From Pelargonium cotyledonis (Eukaryota; Streptophyta; Magnoliopsida; Geraniales; Geraniaceae), in contig JAYMTA010000556.1 in assembly GCA_036897625.1 (NCBI GenBank), forward strand, positions 1 through 26,898: a stretch of DNA of 26,898 bases. Reading direction: 5' to 3'. Each line of letters opens with the position of its first letter. Position 1 is the stretch's first letter. Under the pieces are notes generated by a model. That model was not told the origin of the DNA, did no database searches, and saw only the letters and a program-made list of their open reading frames with translations. Below, one piece after another: positions 1 through 8,659 of the stretch. The translations under genes were made by a program, and so were the position numbers.

Positions 1-414
1 TCGTTTCTCGGACTTGTCAATTACTACAGACGGTTTATAAAGGGATACTCGGTAATTGCAACACCTCTCACAGACCTACTCAAGGAGAATAGGGCATGGA
101 TGTGGAACGAAAAGTGTCAAAACGCTTTTGATAAGTTGAAATGCATCATCATGAATCAGCCTGTAATGGCCCTTCCCGATTATAGCAGAACATTTGAAGT
201 GCGAACGGATGCTTTAGACTTTGCCATTGGTGAAGTACTTATGCAGGATGGTCATCCAATCGCATATGAGAGTCACAAGCTCAACGACACTGAACGGAGG
301 TACACAGTCCAAGAAAAAAGAAATGACTACCATTGTCCATTGCCTTAGGACTTGGCGTCATTATCTTTTGGGTAGCCGGTTCATGGTCAAGACGGATAAT
401 GTTGCTACAAACCG
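1..414 (+). pseudogene. Ty3/gypsy chromovirus pol: end of RT and RNase H, broken
   Basis: The frame is open from base 1 and so continues from outside the window. It begins with the [16 protein letters not shown] block that joins reverse transcriptase to RNase H in Ty3/gypsy elements. The RNase H core follows ([18 protein letters not shown], then YTVQEK), with the first catalytic Asp kept. The frame ends at TAG 346-348, but the expected downstream block ([23 protein letters not shown]) continues in frame +2 to about 405, so there is a frameshift near 310-330. About a dozen residues normally found between the NVAT block and the next block (RARWQDFLAEFDYLLEY, frame +1 from about 415) are missing. 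Family wording fits chromoviruses of the Galadriel/Reina type, which agrees with the chromodomain start further on. It is non-functional. The chromovirus call is confident; the clade is inferred. Confidence 0.9.
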
Positions 415-1281
415 GGACGGGCAAGATGGCAAGATTTCCTTGCCGAATTCGACTACTTGCTGGAATACAAACCAGGACGGGCAAATCTGGTTGCAAATGC
501 TTTAAGCCAGAAAGTAGAGATGGCTGCTCTTATTAAACTCCATGGCGAGTTAGTTGATAGAATCAAAACTGGATTGCAACACAATCCAATAGCAGGACAA
601 ATCATGAAGCTTGTTGAAAAGGGAGCTACAAGACGATTCTGGATTGAAGATGGACTGCTCCTCACCAAGAGGAAGAGAGTTTTTATCCCAAAGTGGGGTA
701 ACCTGTGGAGGGACTTACTAAAAGAATGCCATGACATGCAATGGGTGGGACACCCGGGACAAAAACGTACAAGGGCACTTTTTGAATCGGCATACTATTG
801 GCCCCAAATGCGAGCTGAAATAGAACAATATGTCAAGACTTGTTTAGTTTGCCAGCAAGACAAAACGGAGAACCAACTTCCCGCCGGTTTGCTTGAACCA
901 TTGCCTGTACTAACTCATCCATGGGAGAGTATCAGCATGGATTTCATCGTGGGATTGCCCAATTCAGAAGGTTGTGGGATGATTTTGGTTATCGTAGACA
1001 GATTTTCAAAGTATGGAACGTTCAAACACGTTGCAGCCAAACTATTTTTCAAACACGTTGTCAAGTATTGGGGTTTACCTCGATCAATCATCAGTGATCG
1101 GGAACCTCGCTTCACAGGGAAATTCTGCACTGAATTGTTTCAGCTTATGGGATCTAAGCTACACTTCTCAACTAGCTTTCATCCCTAAACAGACGGACAA
1201 ACCGAGAGAATAAATGGCCTGCTGGAGGTTTACTTGCAGCTTGCTGGGGACCTAATCATGATGAAGTTTCATGGAAATTAG
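415..1281 (+). pseudogene. Ty3/gypsy chromovirus integrase, broken by premature stops and deletions
   Basis: Frame +1 is open from about 415 to the TAA at 1186-1188. It reads the RNase H tail (EYKPGRANLVANALSQK), the integrase HHCC zinc-binding domain (GHPGQKRTRAL, then KTCLVCQQDK) and the catalytic core with first Asp (SMDFIVGLP) and second Asp (IISDREPRFTGKF). The core has lost a stretch after VDRFSKYGTF. The stop at 1186 falls where the family has Gln (CAA to TAA); beyond it TDGQTERIN, carrying the third catalytic residue Glu, is still readable in the same frame. After that block over 100 residues of the family sequence are absent, and another in-frame stop is at 1279-1281. The order RT-RNase H-integrase is that of Metaviridae-type elements. 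Confidence 0.9.
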
Positions 1282-1611
1282 TTGAAGACTACCCACAAAT
1301 TGCACAAGGGCCTTATCCGACGTTTTGATGGTCCCTTTCCAGTTTTGAAAAAGGTAGGCAAAGTAGCCTATAAAGTGGAACTCCCTCCACAACTTCGCAT
1401 CCATCCCACCTTTCATGTAAGCAATCTCAAACCATTTCACGGAGATGAGAATGATCCAGCAATAACCATTTCAAAACGTGCACCCCCAGTAACATTCACT
1501 TCATCCAACAAGGAAATGGAAGAAATTCTGGCAGAACAGAGAGCATCACGAAAAGGGGTCCCATTATGTTTCATTGTTTTGAGTTATTCAGTTAATTTCA
1601 AACTGGTCTAG
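1282..1611 (+). pseudogene. Ty3/gypsy chromovirus integrase C-terminus and start of chromodomain
   Basis: The same frame resumes after the stop at 1279-1281. It shows LHKGLIRRFDGPFPVLKKVG, then KVAYKVELPPQLRIHPTFHV and SNLKPFHGDE. This is the conserved C-terminal integrase region of chromoviruses, which is followed by the chromodomain. The chromodomain opening is recognisable (EMEEILAEQRASRKGVP), but the YLVKWKG-type core that should follow is gone and the frame runs to TAG at 1609-1611 through unrelated sequence. The chromodomain normally steers integration to particular chromatin. The element is cut off here, and I found no 3' LTR or polypurine tract after it. Confidence 0.85.
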
Positions 1612-2640
1612 TCATTTTCACAACAATAGATACATTTGTCTTTAGCCCATTAATTTTATTACCTTACAAAAGGGAAATTTAATAGAACAAGAAATACAAC
1701 ATAATATTATATATATATACACACACACGCATGCCTGAAAAATGAAATCAACCAAATCAATCACACTTTTTAAGAAAAATATTTGAATATGTATGTAAAA
1801 CAAATTATCTTTTATTAATTAAATTGATAAATGTTCAATTAAAAAATATTGAAAAGGGCTGCCTCGCATCACTGGAACAGGAGGAAGTAGGCGACAGAGA
1901 AGAAGAAGGTGAAGAAGGGTGTAGCTCTAAACGGCGTCGTTTTATGATGGACTCATAAGCCATGGTGGAGGTTGGTGTGGCTACCAATATGACGTGGAAG
2001 GTCTACGTGGCAAAACAGGTAACATGGCAAGAGGTGACCTGCTGCAACATGTCACTTGTAGTAAGGCCTAAAAAAATACCAGTCCAGGGGTCGAGGGAAT
2101 TAAAAAATAATTGTAGGGACCAACTCTAAAATGGGAACGAGTCAAAGAGGTGTAGAACCATTTAACCCTTGCACTTTTTTATACAAAAAAAGTATAATGA
2201 CTATAAGCTAGTAAAAATTAATCATATATCTAAAACACAATTTGGTACACGAAAATTTAAAATGACCAATATAGTATATAAACTTTCATTTACAACCCAT
2301 TTTAGTACGTAACATTACATTTTATGTTAGCCCATTACGGAAATTGCATGTGTTTGAGCATGGAAAATGTCTTTAAAAAATCCAATGATCTGAAGTCGAC
2401 ACGTGTACCCAAATACTAACAGACTCCACGAAAATGAAGAAGGTTGATAAACAAGGATCGAATCCCTCGGCGCAAACCTAAATTGAATAAAAATAAAATT
2501 GGGCCTCTTAAAATAGCCCTATGTGTTTTTCATGTTGAAATATTAATTTTAACGTGAAGAGCGCCGAAAACAAAAGTCAATTAAGACAACAAATGAAACT
2601 ATAAAATTTAAAAATACCCAAATACACACACAAAAAAAAA
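1612..2640. other. Non-coding stretch, old repeat debris
   Basis: No coding frame is convincing here. There is an AT-rich part with a short TA/CA run near 1706-1730. A more GC-balanced part at 1860-2070 holds AAACGGCGTCGTTTT and several ACGTGG boxes, wording common in plant LTRs and MULE interiors. A tract at 2080-2340 has phrases like those in plant transposon termini (AGGGACCAACTC; TTTAACCCTTGCAC). I could not find matching inverted ends, so no element is called. It may hold the lost 3' end of the chromovirus. Confidence 0.4.
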
Positions 2641-3305
2641 AGTAAACAGGGCATGTATGTGCATCTACGCGCTGATCGTGAGCTTTGCCACAAGTCTCAC
2701 GCGCATACATCTGGAAATGACATGCCGATAGTAGCATCCATGCGTGGCCATGATCCCCCCTCTGTCATGCCATGTCAGCAAGCTCCAGCTTCTCTTAGTG
2801 TGACGCATGGCAACAGTTGCATGTCAACTCTTGGCTTGACACGCGTGTAGGAAAGAAGACCAAATCTGCTGTGCTCGTGGAACACCGGGTTCTTCAACAC
2901 CCTACTACTTTTGGTTTGACATGTGTCAGGCCCTAGGCTCTCTTGGTTTAATACGTGTATTTGAGAGAGAAGATGCCATGTTACACTAAACATGCCACCT
3001 CCTACAGCCAGTCTTATTGGTCTGGCGTGTGGCACTGGCAACTAACTTTTTCAAAACGCGATGCAACTGCTCAAGCTTATATTTTCACCCTGTTTTGGTC
3101 TGATACGTCCCCGATTTCACGAAGAAGATTGGTCTCATGAATGACTTGATTAACTTCATCTTCTCAACCTCTCTTGGTCCACCACATATGCAAGTGCACG
3201 CTTTGTACTTTCTTCGCCAATCATGGAATCACCGCCAACTCCACAACTTATCTTGCTCTGCCACATACTCAGTTGTAACACCCCAACTCCAAGCGTATCA
3301 CACCA
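2640..3305. repeat. Region with a recurring TTGGTYTGAYACGTG-like motif
   Basis: A degenerate motif recurs on the + strand near 2831 (CTTGGCTTGACACGCGTGT), 2909 (TTGGTTTGACATGTGTCA), 2943 (TTGGTTTAATACGTGTAT), 3018 (TTGGTCTGGCGTGTGGC), 3095 (TTGGTCTGATACGTCC) and, weaker, 3130 and 3173. Spacings are about 75-78 or 34-43 bp. The sequence between copies is not clearly repeated. A further copy, TTGGTCTGACTTGTGCGC, lies near 5299, beyond the solo LTR at 3312-5136. This suggests that the LTR split one original block. No protein is recognisable. Function and family are unknown. Confidence 0.45.
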
Positions 3306-3311
3306 AATGAC

Positions 3312-5136
3312 CATTGGAAATATGCCCTACAGACAAATCATTTGTATGATTGTGACAAGACACATTGTAGTATCGACTACTTCATGACCTTATGCATTGT
3401 AAGATATTCATATACTATCTTTGTGATATTGATAGTACTCTTAAAGATTGACCATATAATAGTTCATATAGCCTTAAACGCGTCTCTAGTTAAGTATCAC
3501 CATGGTACGGTCAATAGTGATACGGTTTAGACTAGTATATTGTTGTTTAATGACAAATTGTTGTCATTGAACATTGGGATGTCACTCAATAGTATAGGTG
3601 GTGGTTAGTGAACCATTACACTTGACCGACCCACATGAGAGTCTTTCATGGGATACTGTTTAGCTGACATAAGCGGTTCTCTTAGATATGTTGTGAAATT
3701 TTTTTATCCTTATAACTGAGATCACCATAGACATCCTAACATGATGAGTCGTGTGCTTTGATTCAATTAAATGACATCTGTAAAATGATTGCTTGTAATG
3801 GCTAGAATTGGGTACGACAAAAGTCATAAAGATGGGTGGTGAGCGATCAAGATATGATTTTTCCCTCTAGACAAGTGGAGCGATATCTCAAGGGGCCCTT
3901 TATGAGAATGTGTTGTGTATAGGTTTACCCAATTGATACAACATGTGTTGTCGTGATCATTTGTTCTGATTACACGCTGATCAAGAAATCATATGATCTA
4001 GACAATACAAGTATGACAATCCGTGACTCTTGTTTCAGATCAGGATATGAAGGACAAAAGGATCAGACATTTAGTAGGTACAATTAATAAGGATTTGACT
4101 TGTCACGTCAAGTCTCACAACTTGGGTAGCATTGATGGCTTGGTAGGGTCCTAAGTGTTTACGACGTCTTTGACATCATTTCCAACGTTGTGAGATCCCA
4201 TAGGGCCACACCCATATGGACGATCGCGTAAGAGAACCTTTATGAATATCTAGAACACTTGGAAAGCATTTCCAAACATATAAACTCCAAAGGAAACTCC
4301 CGAAATTGTTTTGGAAAAATGACGTTTTGAGAAAACGTGTGTAATGAGGTTGGGCCGACTTGGTTAGACCAAGATACCTATGAATGATCTTCAAATATGT
4401 TTTGACCATTATAAAATTGAATTGGACCATTCATTCTAGCTATTTTATGTGGTTAACTGAACCACATAGAACCGATTTAGCCTAATTGCATTTTAGGGAT
4501 TGATTTGTGTTTGAGCCAAATGTTATTTTGTGTGGGGCTTATGGATGAGAAACCCACACATTAAATGAGCCTATGAATCCCAAACAAACGGTCAAACAAA
4601 TTAGCTCATCTAGTCATCAATGATAGACATTCAAATATTGTGTTTCCAAGTGGTTAAAATGAGAAATCTTTTTGAATTGATTTGATCAATTCAATTTCAA
4701 TTTCTCTCATCTAATTAGTGATATGGAAACCACAAAATATTCATTCCATGGCTGGATACATGTGAGAACATGAGTGAAATCACGTTTTGGGGGCTGTCAA
4801 TGTTCTAGAGATGAACACCAAAAAAGATCATATTCGAGATGTTCTTGTGAAGGGTCCTCGAAACTTTCTAGGTCAAGGATGAGGAGTCTAAGCTTGGGGT
4901 GGATACCTTGAAGACACGAGCCTAATGTGCTAGTATTCATGATCTCTTTCAATACCTCTCCATCAACGTGTTTGAGAAACACACACAACCTAAGAACAAC
5001 TAGCTCTCATATTTAAGTATATGACCCGCGTGAACTAGTAGATGGTATGTTGATGTCTTCAAGCACGTGACGAAGATTTGGATGATCAAATCACGGATGG
5101 AACATCAAGTAGCAGCATCCACAATCAACGTAGCAG
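3312..5136 (+). mobile_element. Ty1/copia Angela-type LTR, apparently solo
   Basis: The stretch opens with CATTGGAAATATGCCCTA, matching the conserved TGTTGGAAATATGCCCTA start of Angela-type copia LTRs except for the terminal TG, here changed to CA. The interior has the wording of long Angela LTRs, including a conserved 3' portion at 4820-4920 (GAGATGTTCTTGTGAAGG; CTTGGGGTGGATACCTTG). Length, about 1.8 kb, is normal for this lineage. The six bases AATGAC occur on both sides (3306-3311 and 5137-5142), compatible with a target-site duplication, although the right edge is not certain because no clean terminal CA is present. No primer-binding site or polyprotein follows, so I read it as a solo LTR left by LTR-LTR recombination. 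Family by recall, not by search. Confidence 0.65.
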
Positions 5137-5339
5137 AATGACAACAAGTCTTTATAGTGAAAGGTATTCCCTAAACCACTAGTTAGGACGTTGTAGGAGG
5201 GATCCGGGTTATGATAATTTTATGGAAAAAATTTGTTGTTATTTCCACTTTATTTCCATAGAAAAACCCTTCAACGAAAACCACTCCTCTAGTATCTCTT
5301 GGTCTGACTTGTGCGCACGCGTACAAGAGAAGAGTGCAA

Positions 5340-6046
5340 CATGAACCTGAAAGGAGATATATTCTCCAGATTTGGGCTTTCAAGAATAGTAGTTACCACA
5401 ATGGAACCCAGTTATTCAATAAGTTCAAAAAAATGTGTGAAAACTATAGAGTCAATTGTGGGAAGTCCTCCATCTTCCATCCTCAAAGCAACAGACAAGC
5501 AGAAGTTGCAAACAAGACCATCATATATGGTCTAAAGAAAATAATCAAATGTTAGCATGAGAAATATCAACAACTTCACTTCATGATTTGGTTACTCAGG
5601 ATCACCATCAAGTCAGCTATTGGAGACACACCATTCCAACTGGTGTATTGATCAGAAGCATTACCGCCCATTGAAAATAAAATGCCAACTATGGTCACTG
5701 AATGCTTAAACCAAAGAAGGCAACATTAGGTCACGCCTCGCATATCTTGATTTTGTTGAAGAGGTAAGGATGAAGAAAGTATAGCTATTGCAGCTCGCAA
5801 GCAAGCAGTCAAACGATTCAATGACTAAAAAGTCAAGCTAATAGAGTTCAAGGTTGACGATTGGGTTCTTCGCAAGTATAAAGCTACTAGTGAACGCCCC
5901 TAAGCAAAAAGTTGGCTCCCAACTGGGGAAGTCTATTTCAATTCACTAGAGTGGTCAGGCTTGACACATATCGGTTGACATATGAAGATGGGTACGAATT
6001 CCTAAATCCTTGGTATTGTGACAACCTGAAGAAATTTTATATGTAA
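5340..6046 (+). pseudogene. Ty3/gypsy Tat-lineage integrase, C-terminal half, decayed
   Basis: Three frames must be combined. RFGLSRIVV is read in one frame; after a shift near 5400 come NGTQLFNKFKKMCENYRV, HPQSNRQAEVANKTIIYGLK (conserved integrase block with the catalytic Glu) and, after stops, AIGDTPFQLVY. Next come AARKQAVKRFND, FKVDDWVLRK and the C-terminal YRLTYEDGYEFLNPWYCDNL-like block ending near 6046. This order and wording is that of the Tat lineage, not of the chromovirus at the left edge. The second catalytic Asp normally found just before NGTQ is lost. At least five stops and several shifts make it dead. RT, RNase H and gag of this copy are absent, so it is truncated at about 5340. 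Confidence 0.8.
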
Positions 6047-6475
6047 AAACTTGATCATCCCACTTGTGGGAAATAAGAATCCTTTCAAATCTTTGAAGAA
6101 AGGATCTATTAACTACAACTGTTGTGTGTACTGTGAATGACAAGTTTGGAGTCATCTTCAAAACTCCACCAATTTCTAAAACCTTTTTGTGGAAGTATGC
6201 ATGAAATGAATGATAGAGGGAGAGTACTAAGAGAGTTGGAAACCTCATCAGACGAGACAACCTTGCTTCCCTCAAGTCAAGGAGTCTCACCTTCTTTAAA
6301 GGGTTTCAACTCATCATATGCAAGAGAGAGCACGTTCCTCAGTGATTGTGACTCTCGTTGGTCGACAAACTTGTCTCCAAAAAAAACTGTGAGTCTCACT
6401 CACTTGGTAGTGCATGCAAGAGTAAAAACCTAGATCACTTGGTATCCTAGGAAAGAAAACTCTACTTAGAGAACT
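6047..6475 (+). other. 3' non-coding tract after the Tat pol relic
   Basis: Tat elements have a long non-coding tract between pol and the 3' LTR, and this stretch sits in that position. An open frame on + (6137-6433) and one on minus (5955-6290) overlap each other and resemble no family I know; both are probably chance frames. Phrases such as GAGTCTCAC and GTGACTC recur, perhaps as a decayed earlier unit of the tandem repeat that follows. Confidence 0.4.
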
Positions 6476-6838
6476 GATAAGTTTCACGTAAGTCAATTGT
6501 GACTCCAAAGGCGAGCATGGTTATGGTCGAACTAAGGGATGTTGATCCTTTGAACTTATCTACGAAACTAACAAATTCTCGACAAAGTGAGTAGTTCAAA
6601 TTCTTACCGTCTATGGATGGAAAAGTAAAGACTGGATGGCGAAGCCTCCTCTAGTCGATGAGTTCCACATAAGTCAGTCATGTTATCAAAGGAAAACATA
6701 ACTGCAATCGGGACAATGAATATGATTCCCTAACTCATCAGAAGAAACTGAGTAATCTCTCAAAAAAAGGGAGTATTTTAGGTTCTTATCAGATGCTGAT
6801 GAAAAGTAGGGTATGGAAGGGCGAGCCTCCTTCAGCCA
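6476..6838 (+). repeat. 182-bp tandem repeat, two diverged copies
   Basis: Copy 1 (6476-6657) and copy 2 (6658-6838) align throughout. Anchors are GATAAGTTTCACGTAAGTCA versus GATGAGTTCCACATAAGTCA, AGTGAGTAGTTCAAATTCTT versus a matching block ending TTTTAGGTTCTT, and GGCGAAGCCTCCTCT versus GGCGAGCCTCCTTC. Divergence is high, so the duplication is old. Tandem repeats between pol and the 3' LTR are known for Tat elements, which fits the position about 430 bp after the integrase relic. Confidence 0.6.
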
Positions 6839-7262
6839 AGGGAGCCAAGCCTCCCAGAAGTCAAAAATTCTATTATGTAGTGAAAGTGTCTCTGAGGACC
6901 ATCATCTCACTAATGGATTGATCATGTCCTTGAGAGGATGGATCATCCCACAACATTAATAACCTTCTGAAGAGACTTGATCTCTTCAGAGGATTCATGA
7001 TGTTTGGGGACATCATCTGAAGAACAACCTTAGTTGAAAGTTACATACAAAGAAAGCATACACAAGACAAGCATTGAAGAAATACAATTGTATAACAATC
7101 TACTATAGAAAAAGAAAATACATGTGATAGTTCTAAGAAATTTCTAAGGAAAGCAACTACAAAAGAAAGTATTATGCAATAGACCAAAAATTACGCTACT
7201 CTTGACTATGATATAGTAAGAGGGAAAAACATTGAAGGAGGAGGCATGTCATGAGCACTTAA
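6839..7262. other. Non-coding stretch
   Basis: No gene is seen. The text around 6900-6990 (GAGGATGGATCATCCCACAA, then CTTGATCTCTTCAGAGGATT) contains short inverted phrases but no convincing element end. From 7020 the sequence is A-rich without coding signal. It probably still belongs to the 3' part of the Tat relic. Confidence 0.3.
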
Positions 7263-7553
7263 CTAGAACCATCTATTAGACCCTTCTAAAGGAACGCCGA
7301 TGACCTGATCCATCTCATACAGCCATGTCTCATCCTGCTCGAAAGAGTAAGACAAATAAATGCATCGCCTTGTGACCCTATACCCCAAAGTCCTTTCCTC
7401 AACGAATGACACCAGAACCCATGGCTTGCCTAATGTCAAGTATCCACGGCACTCAAACTCTTGAGAGGATGCAATCTCGTTCAGGTTGAAAGGGGCTGCA
7501 ATGTGGAAGTCTTTGCGAGTAGGATAGAGTAGAGGTATCTTTATGACCGCCAC
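7263..7553 (-). CDS. Antisense open frame beside the Tat relic, unidentified
   Basis: The minus-strand frame is open for 96 codons from a GTG at 7553, and for some codons upstream of that to a TAG near 7590; there is no ATG at its start. The composition is balanced and protein-like (RKDFHIAAPFNLNEIA; GYLTLGKPWVLVSF; ERTLGYRVTRRCIYLSYS), unlike the chance frames around it. No membrane segment or known motif is visible. Some Tat-lineage elements carry an extra antisense gene between pol and the 3' LTR (for example gene23 of maize Grande), and this frame has that position and direction. That role is inference. It could also be a fragment of a captured host exon. Lack of a start codon suggests a relic. 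Confidence 0.3.
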   Translation of the reverse strand: MAVIKIPLLYPTRKDFHIAAPFNLNEIASSQEFECRGYLTLGKPWVLVSFVEERTLGYRVTRRCIYLSYSFEQDETWLYEMDQVIGVPLEGSNRWF

Positions 7554-8016
7554 TACGCCATCCGCCCTATGAAAGCACCCCCTAAGATGGACCTAAATGT
7601 ATCATTCCTACCCTAAAGCCTTTTATAGACATAGGCATCAGTCAGCTCTACGAGGTGGGGCTGCCTCAGATGTCGCCTACTCTTGCAACTAAGCCACCTC
7701 GGCCTACAAGGCCCATCTTCAACCTTATGCCAAACCTTAATTTCACCCTAGCCCTATCTTATGCTACTACCATTGTCCTCTCCATGGTTTCACAATGGAT
7801 GAAATTCAAACAATCAAGGCCAATGGATTCATCACGACTTCTATAGACGAGGGGAAATGATGTCGCACCACGCCCGCCAAGGCCATGCCCGTGCACCTTG
7901 CCTCTCTTCCATCTGTGGCCATGGATGGCCATGGGAGAAGCTTTGATGCCCATAGCCATAGCTGAAGTTCCATGCTCCAGGAGCCATGCCCGCACAGCAC
8001 CAAGGGTCATACCCAC
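7554..8016. other. Moderately GC-rich stretch, no recognised gene
   Basis: The sequence is richer in C and G than its surroundings, with repeated CCATGG-like words (GGCCATGGATGGCCATGGG near 7917). A minus-strand frame of 128 codons (7759-8145) is open but low in complexity, and it reads straight through the 56-bp tandem repeat to its right. A + frame (7655-7846) is equally unsupported. I call neither a gene. Confidence 0.3.
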
Positions 8017-8139
8017 GATGATCCGACCCTCCATACTGAAGGTCTCACACCGAAAAAGGCCGTTAGAGCAAAGATGACCGACCCTCCATACTGAAGGTCT
8101 CACATTGAAAAAGGCCATCAGAGTAAAGATGGCCGACCA
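8017..8139. repeat. 56-bp tandem repeat, two copies plus a partial third
   Basis: Copy 1 (8017-8072) and copy 2 (8073-8127) are nearly identical, sharing CGACCCTCCATACTGAAGG, GTCTCACA and GAAAAAGGCC; a third copy starts at 8128 (GATGGCCGACCA) and breaks off. Differences are a few substitutions and one indel, so the duplication is relatively young. No function is evident. Confidence 0.8.
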
Positions 8140-8310
8140 CCACAAAAAAAATCTTAAATTTCTAAGATTGCTAGCCTAAACTTGAGTCTTTTCCTAATCA
8201 TGAAATCAATTGAATCAAAGAGTAAATTTTATAATAAACATGCGAAGAACGAATTAAAAACATGAAGTTTTGATTCACTTACTTGGGTTGTGGTAGAGAG
8301 CTCCAAGGCT

Positions 8311-8337
8311 AGAGAGAGAGAGAGAGAGAGAGAGAGA
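8311..8337. repeat. (AG)13 microsatellite
   Basis: Uninterrupted AG dinucleotides run from 8311 to 8336. Confidence 0.95.
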
Positions 8338-8430
8338 AGTGGAGGAGTGCTGACGTAAGCAAATGAATGAGGAATGAAGAAATTTTCCTCTTAAGGAAAA
8401 AAGAGAGGAGAATTGGGAAGTTCAAAAGTC

Positions 8431-8613
8431 CCATGCTCCCAAGAACTTAATGCTAAAAAAAAGTTCAGTATTCCAAATAACTCAATGCTCCAAAGAGCTC
8501 GGCATTCCAAGGAACCAAACATTTCACCCATGCTCCAAGGGGATTGGCATTCCAAGAATATTGACGCCCCAAAAATCTCAATGCTCCAAGAAACTCAGTG
8601 CTCCAAGAGTTGA
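8431..8613. repeat. Minisatellite with 17-19 bp units (ATGCTCCAAGAA core)
   Basis: About ten imperfect units follow one another: ATGCTCCCAAGAACTT, AATGCTCCAAAGAGCTC, GGCATTCCAAGGAACC, CATGCTCCAAGGGGA, GGCATTCCAAGAATATT, AATGCTCCAAGAAACTC, AGTGCTCCAAGAGTTGAC. Units alternate between a TGCTCC and a GCATTCC form, so the real higher-order unit may be about 36 bp. The frames open across it exist only because of the repeat. It lies 60 bp left of the CACTA subterminal array and may belong to the same transposon, but that is not shown. Confidence 0.75.
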
Positions 8614-8659
8614 CATCGATGTCTGTCTTTCATAAGCTCAACATAAGCGCAACTCACAA

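Noticed and set aside
5955-6290. 111-codon minus frame
   Set aside because: It lies opposite the end of the Tat integrase relic and its 3' tract; no protein features.
7759-8145. 128-codon minus frame
   Set aside because: Low complexity, spans a 56-bp tandem repeat, overlaps other open frames and has no recognisable motif.
8138-8153. CACCACAAAAAAAATC as the CACTA left end
   Set aside because: One base off the CACTA start, no subterminal motif beside it, and the flanking 3 bp do not match the right side.
8413-8635. Two overlapping + frames of 61-66 codons
   Set aside because: They exist only because a minisatellite without stops lies here.
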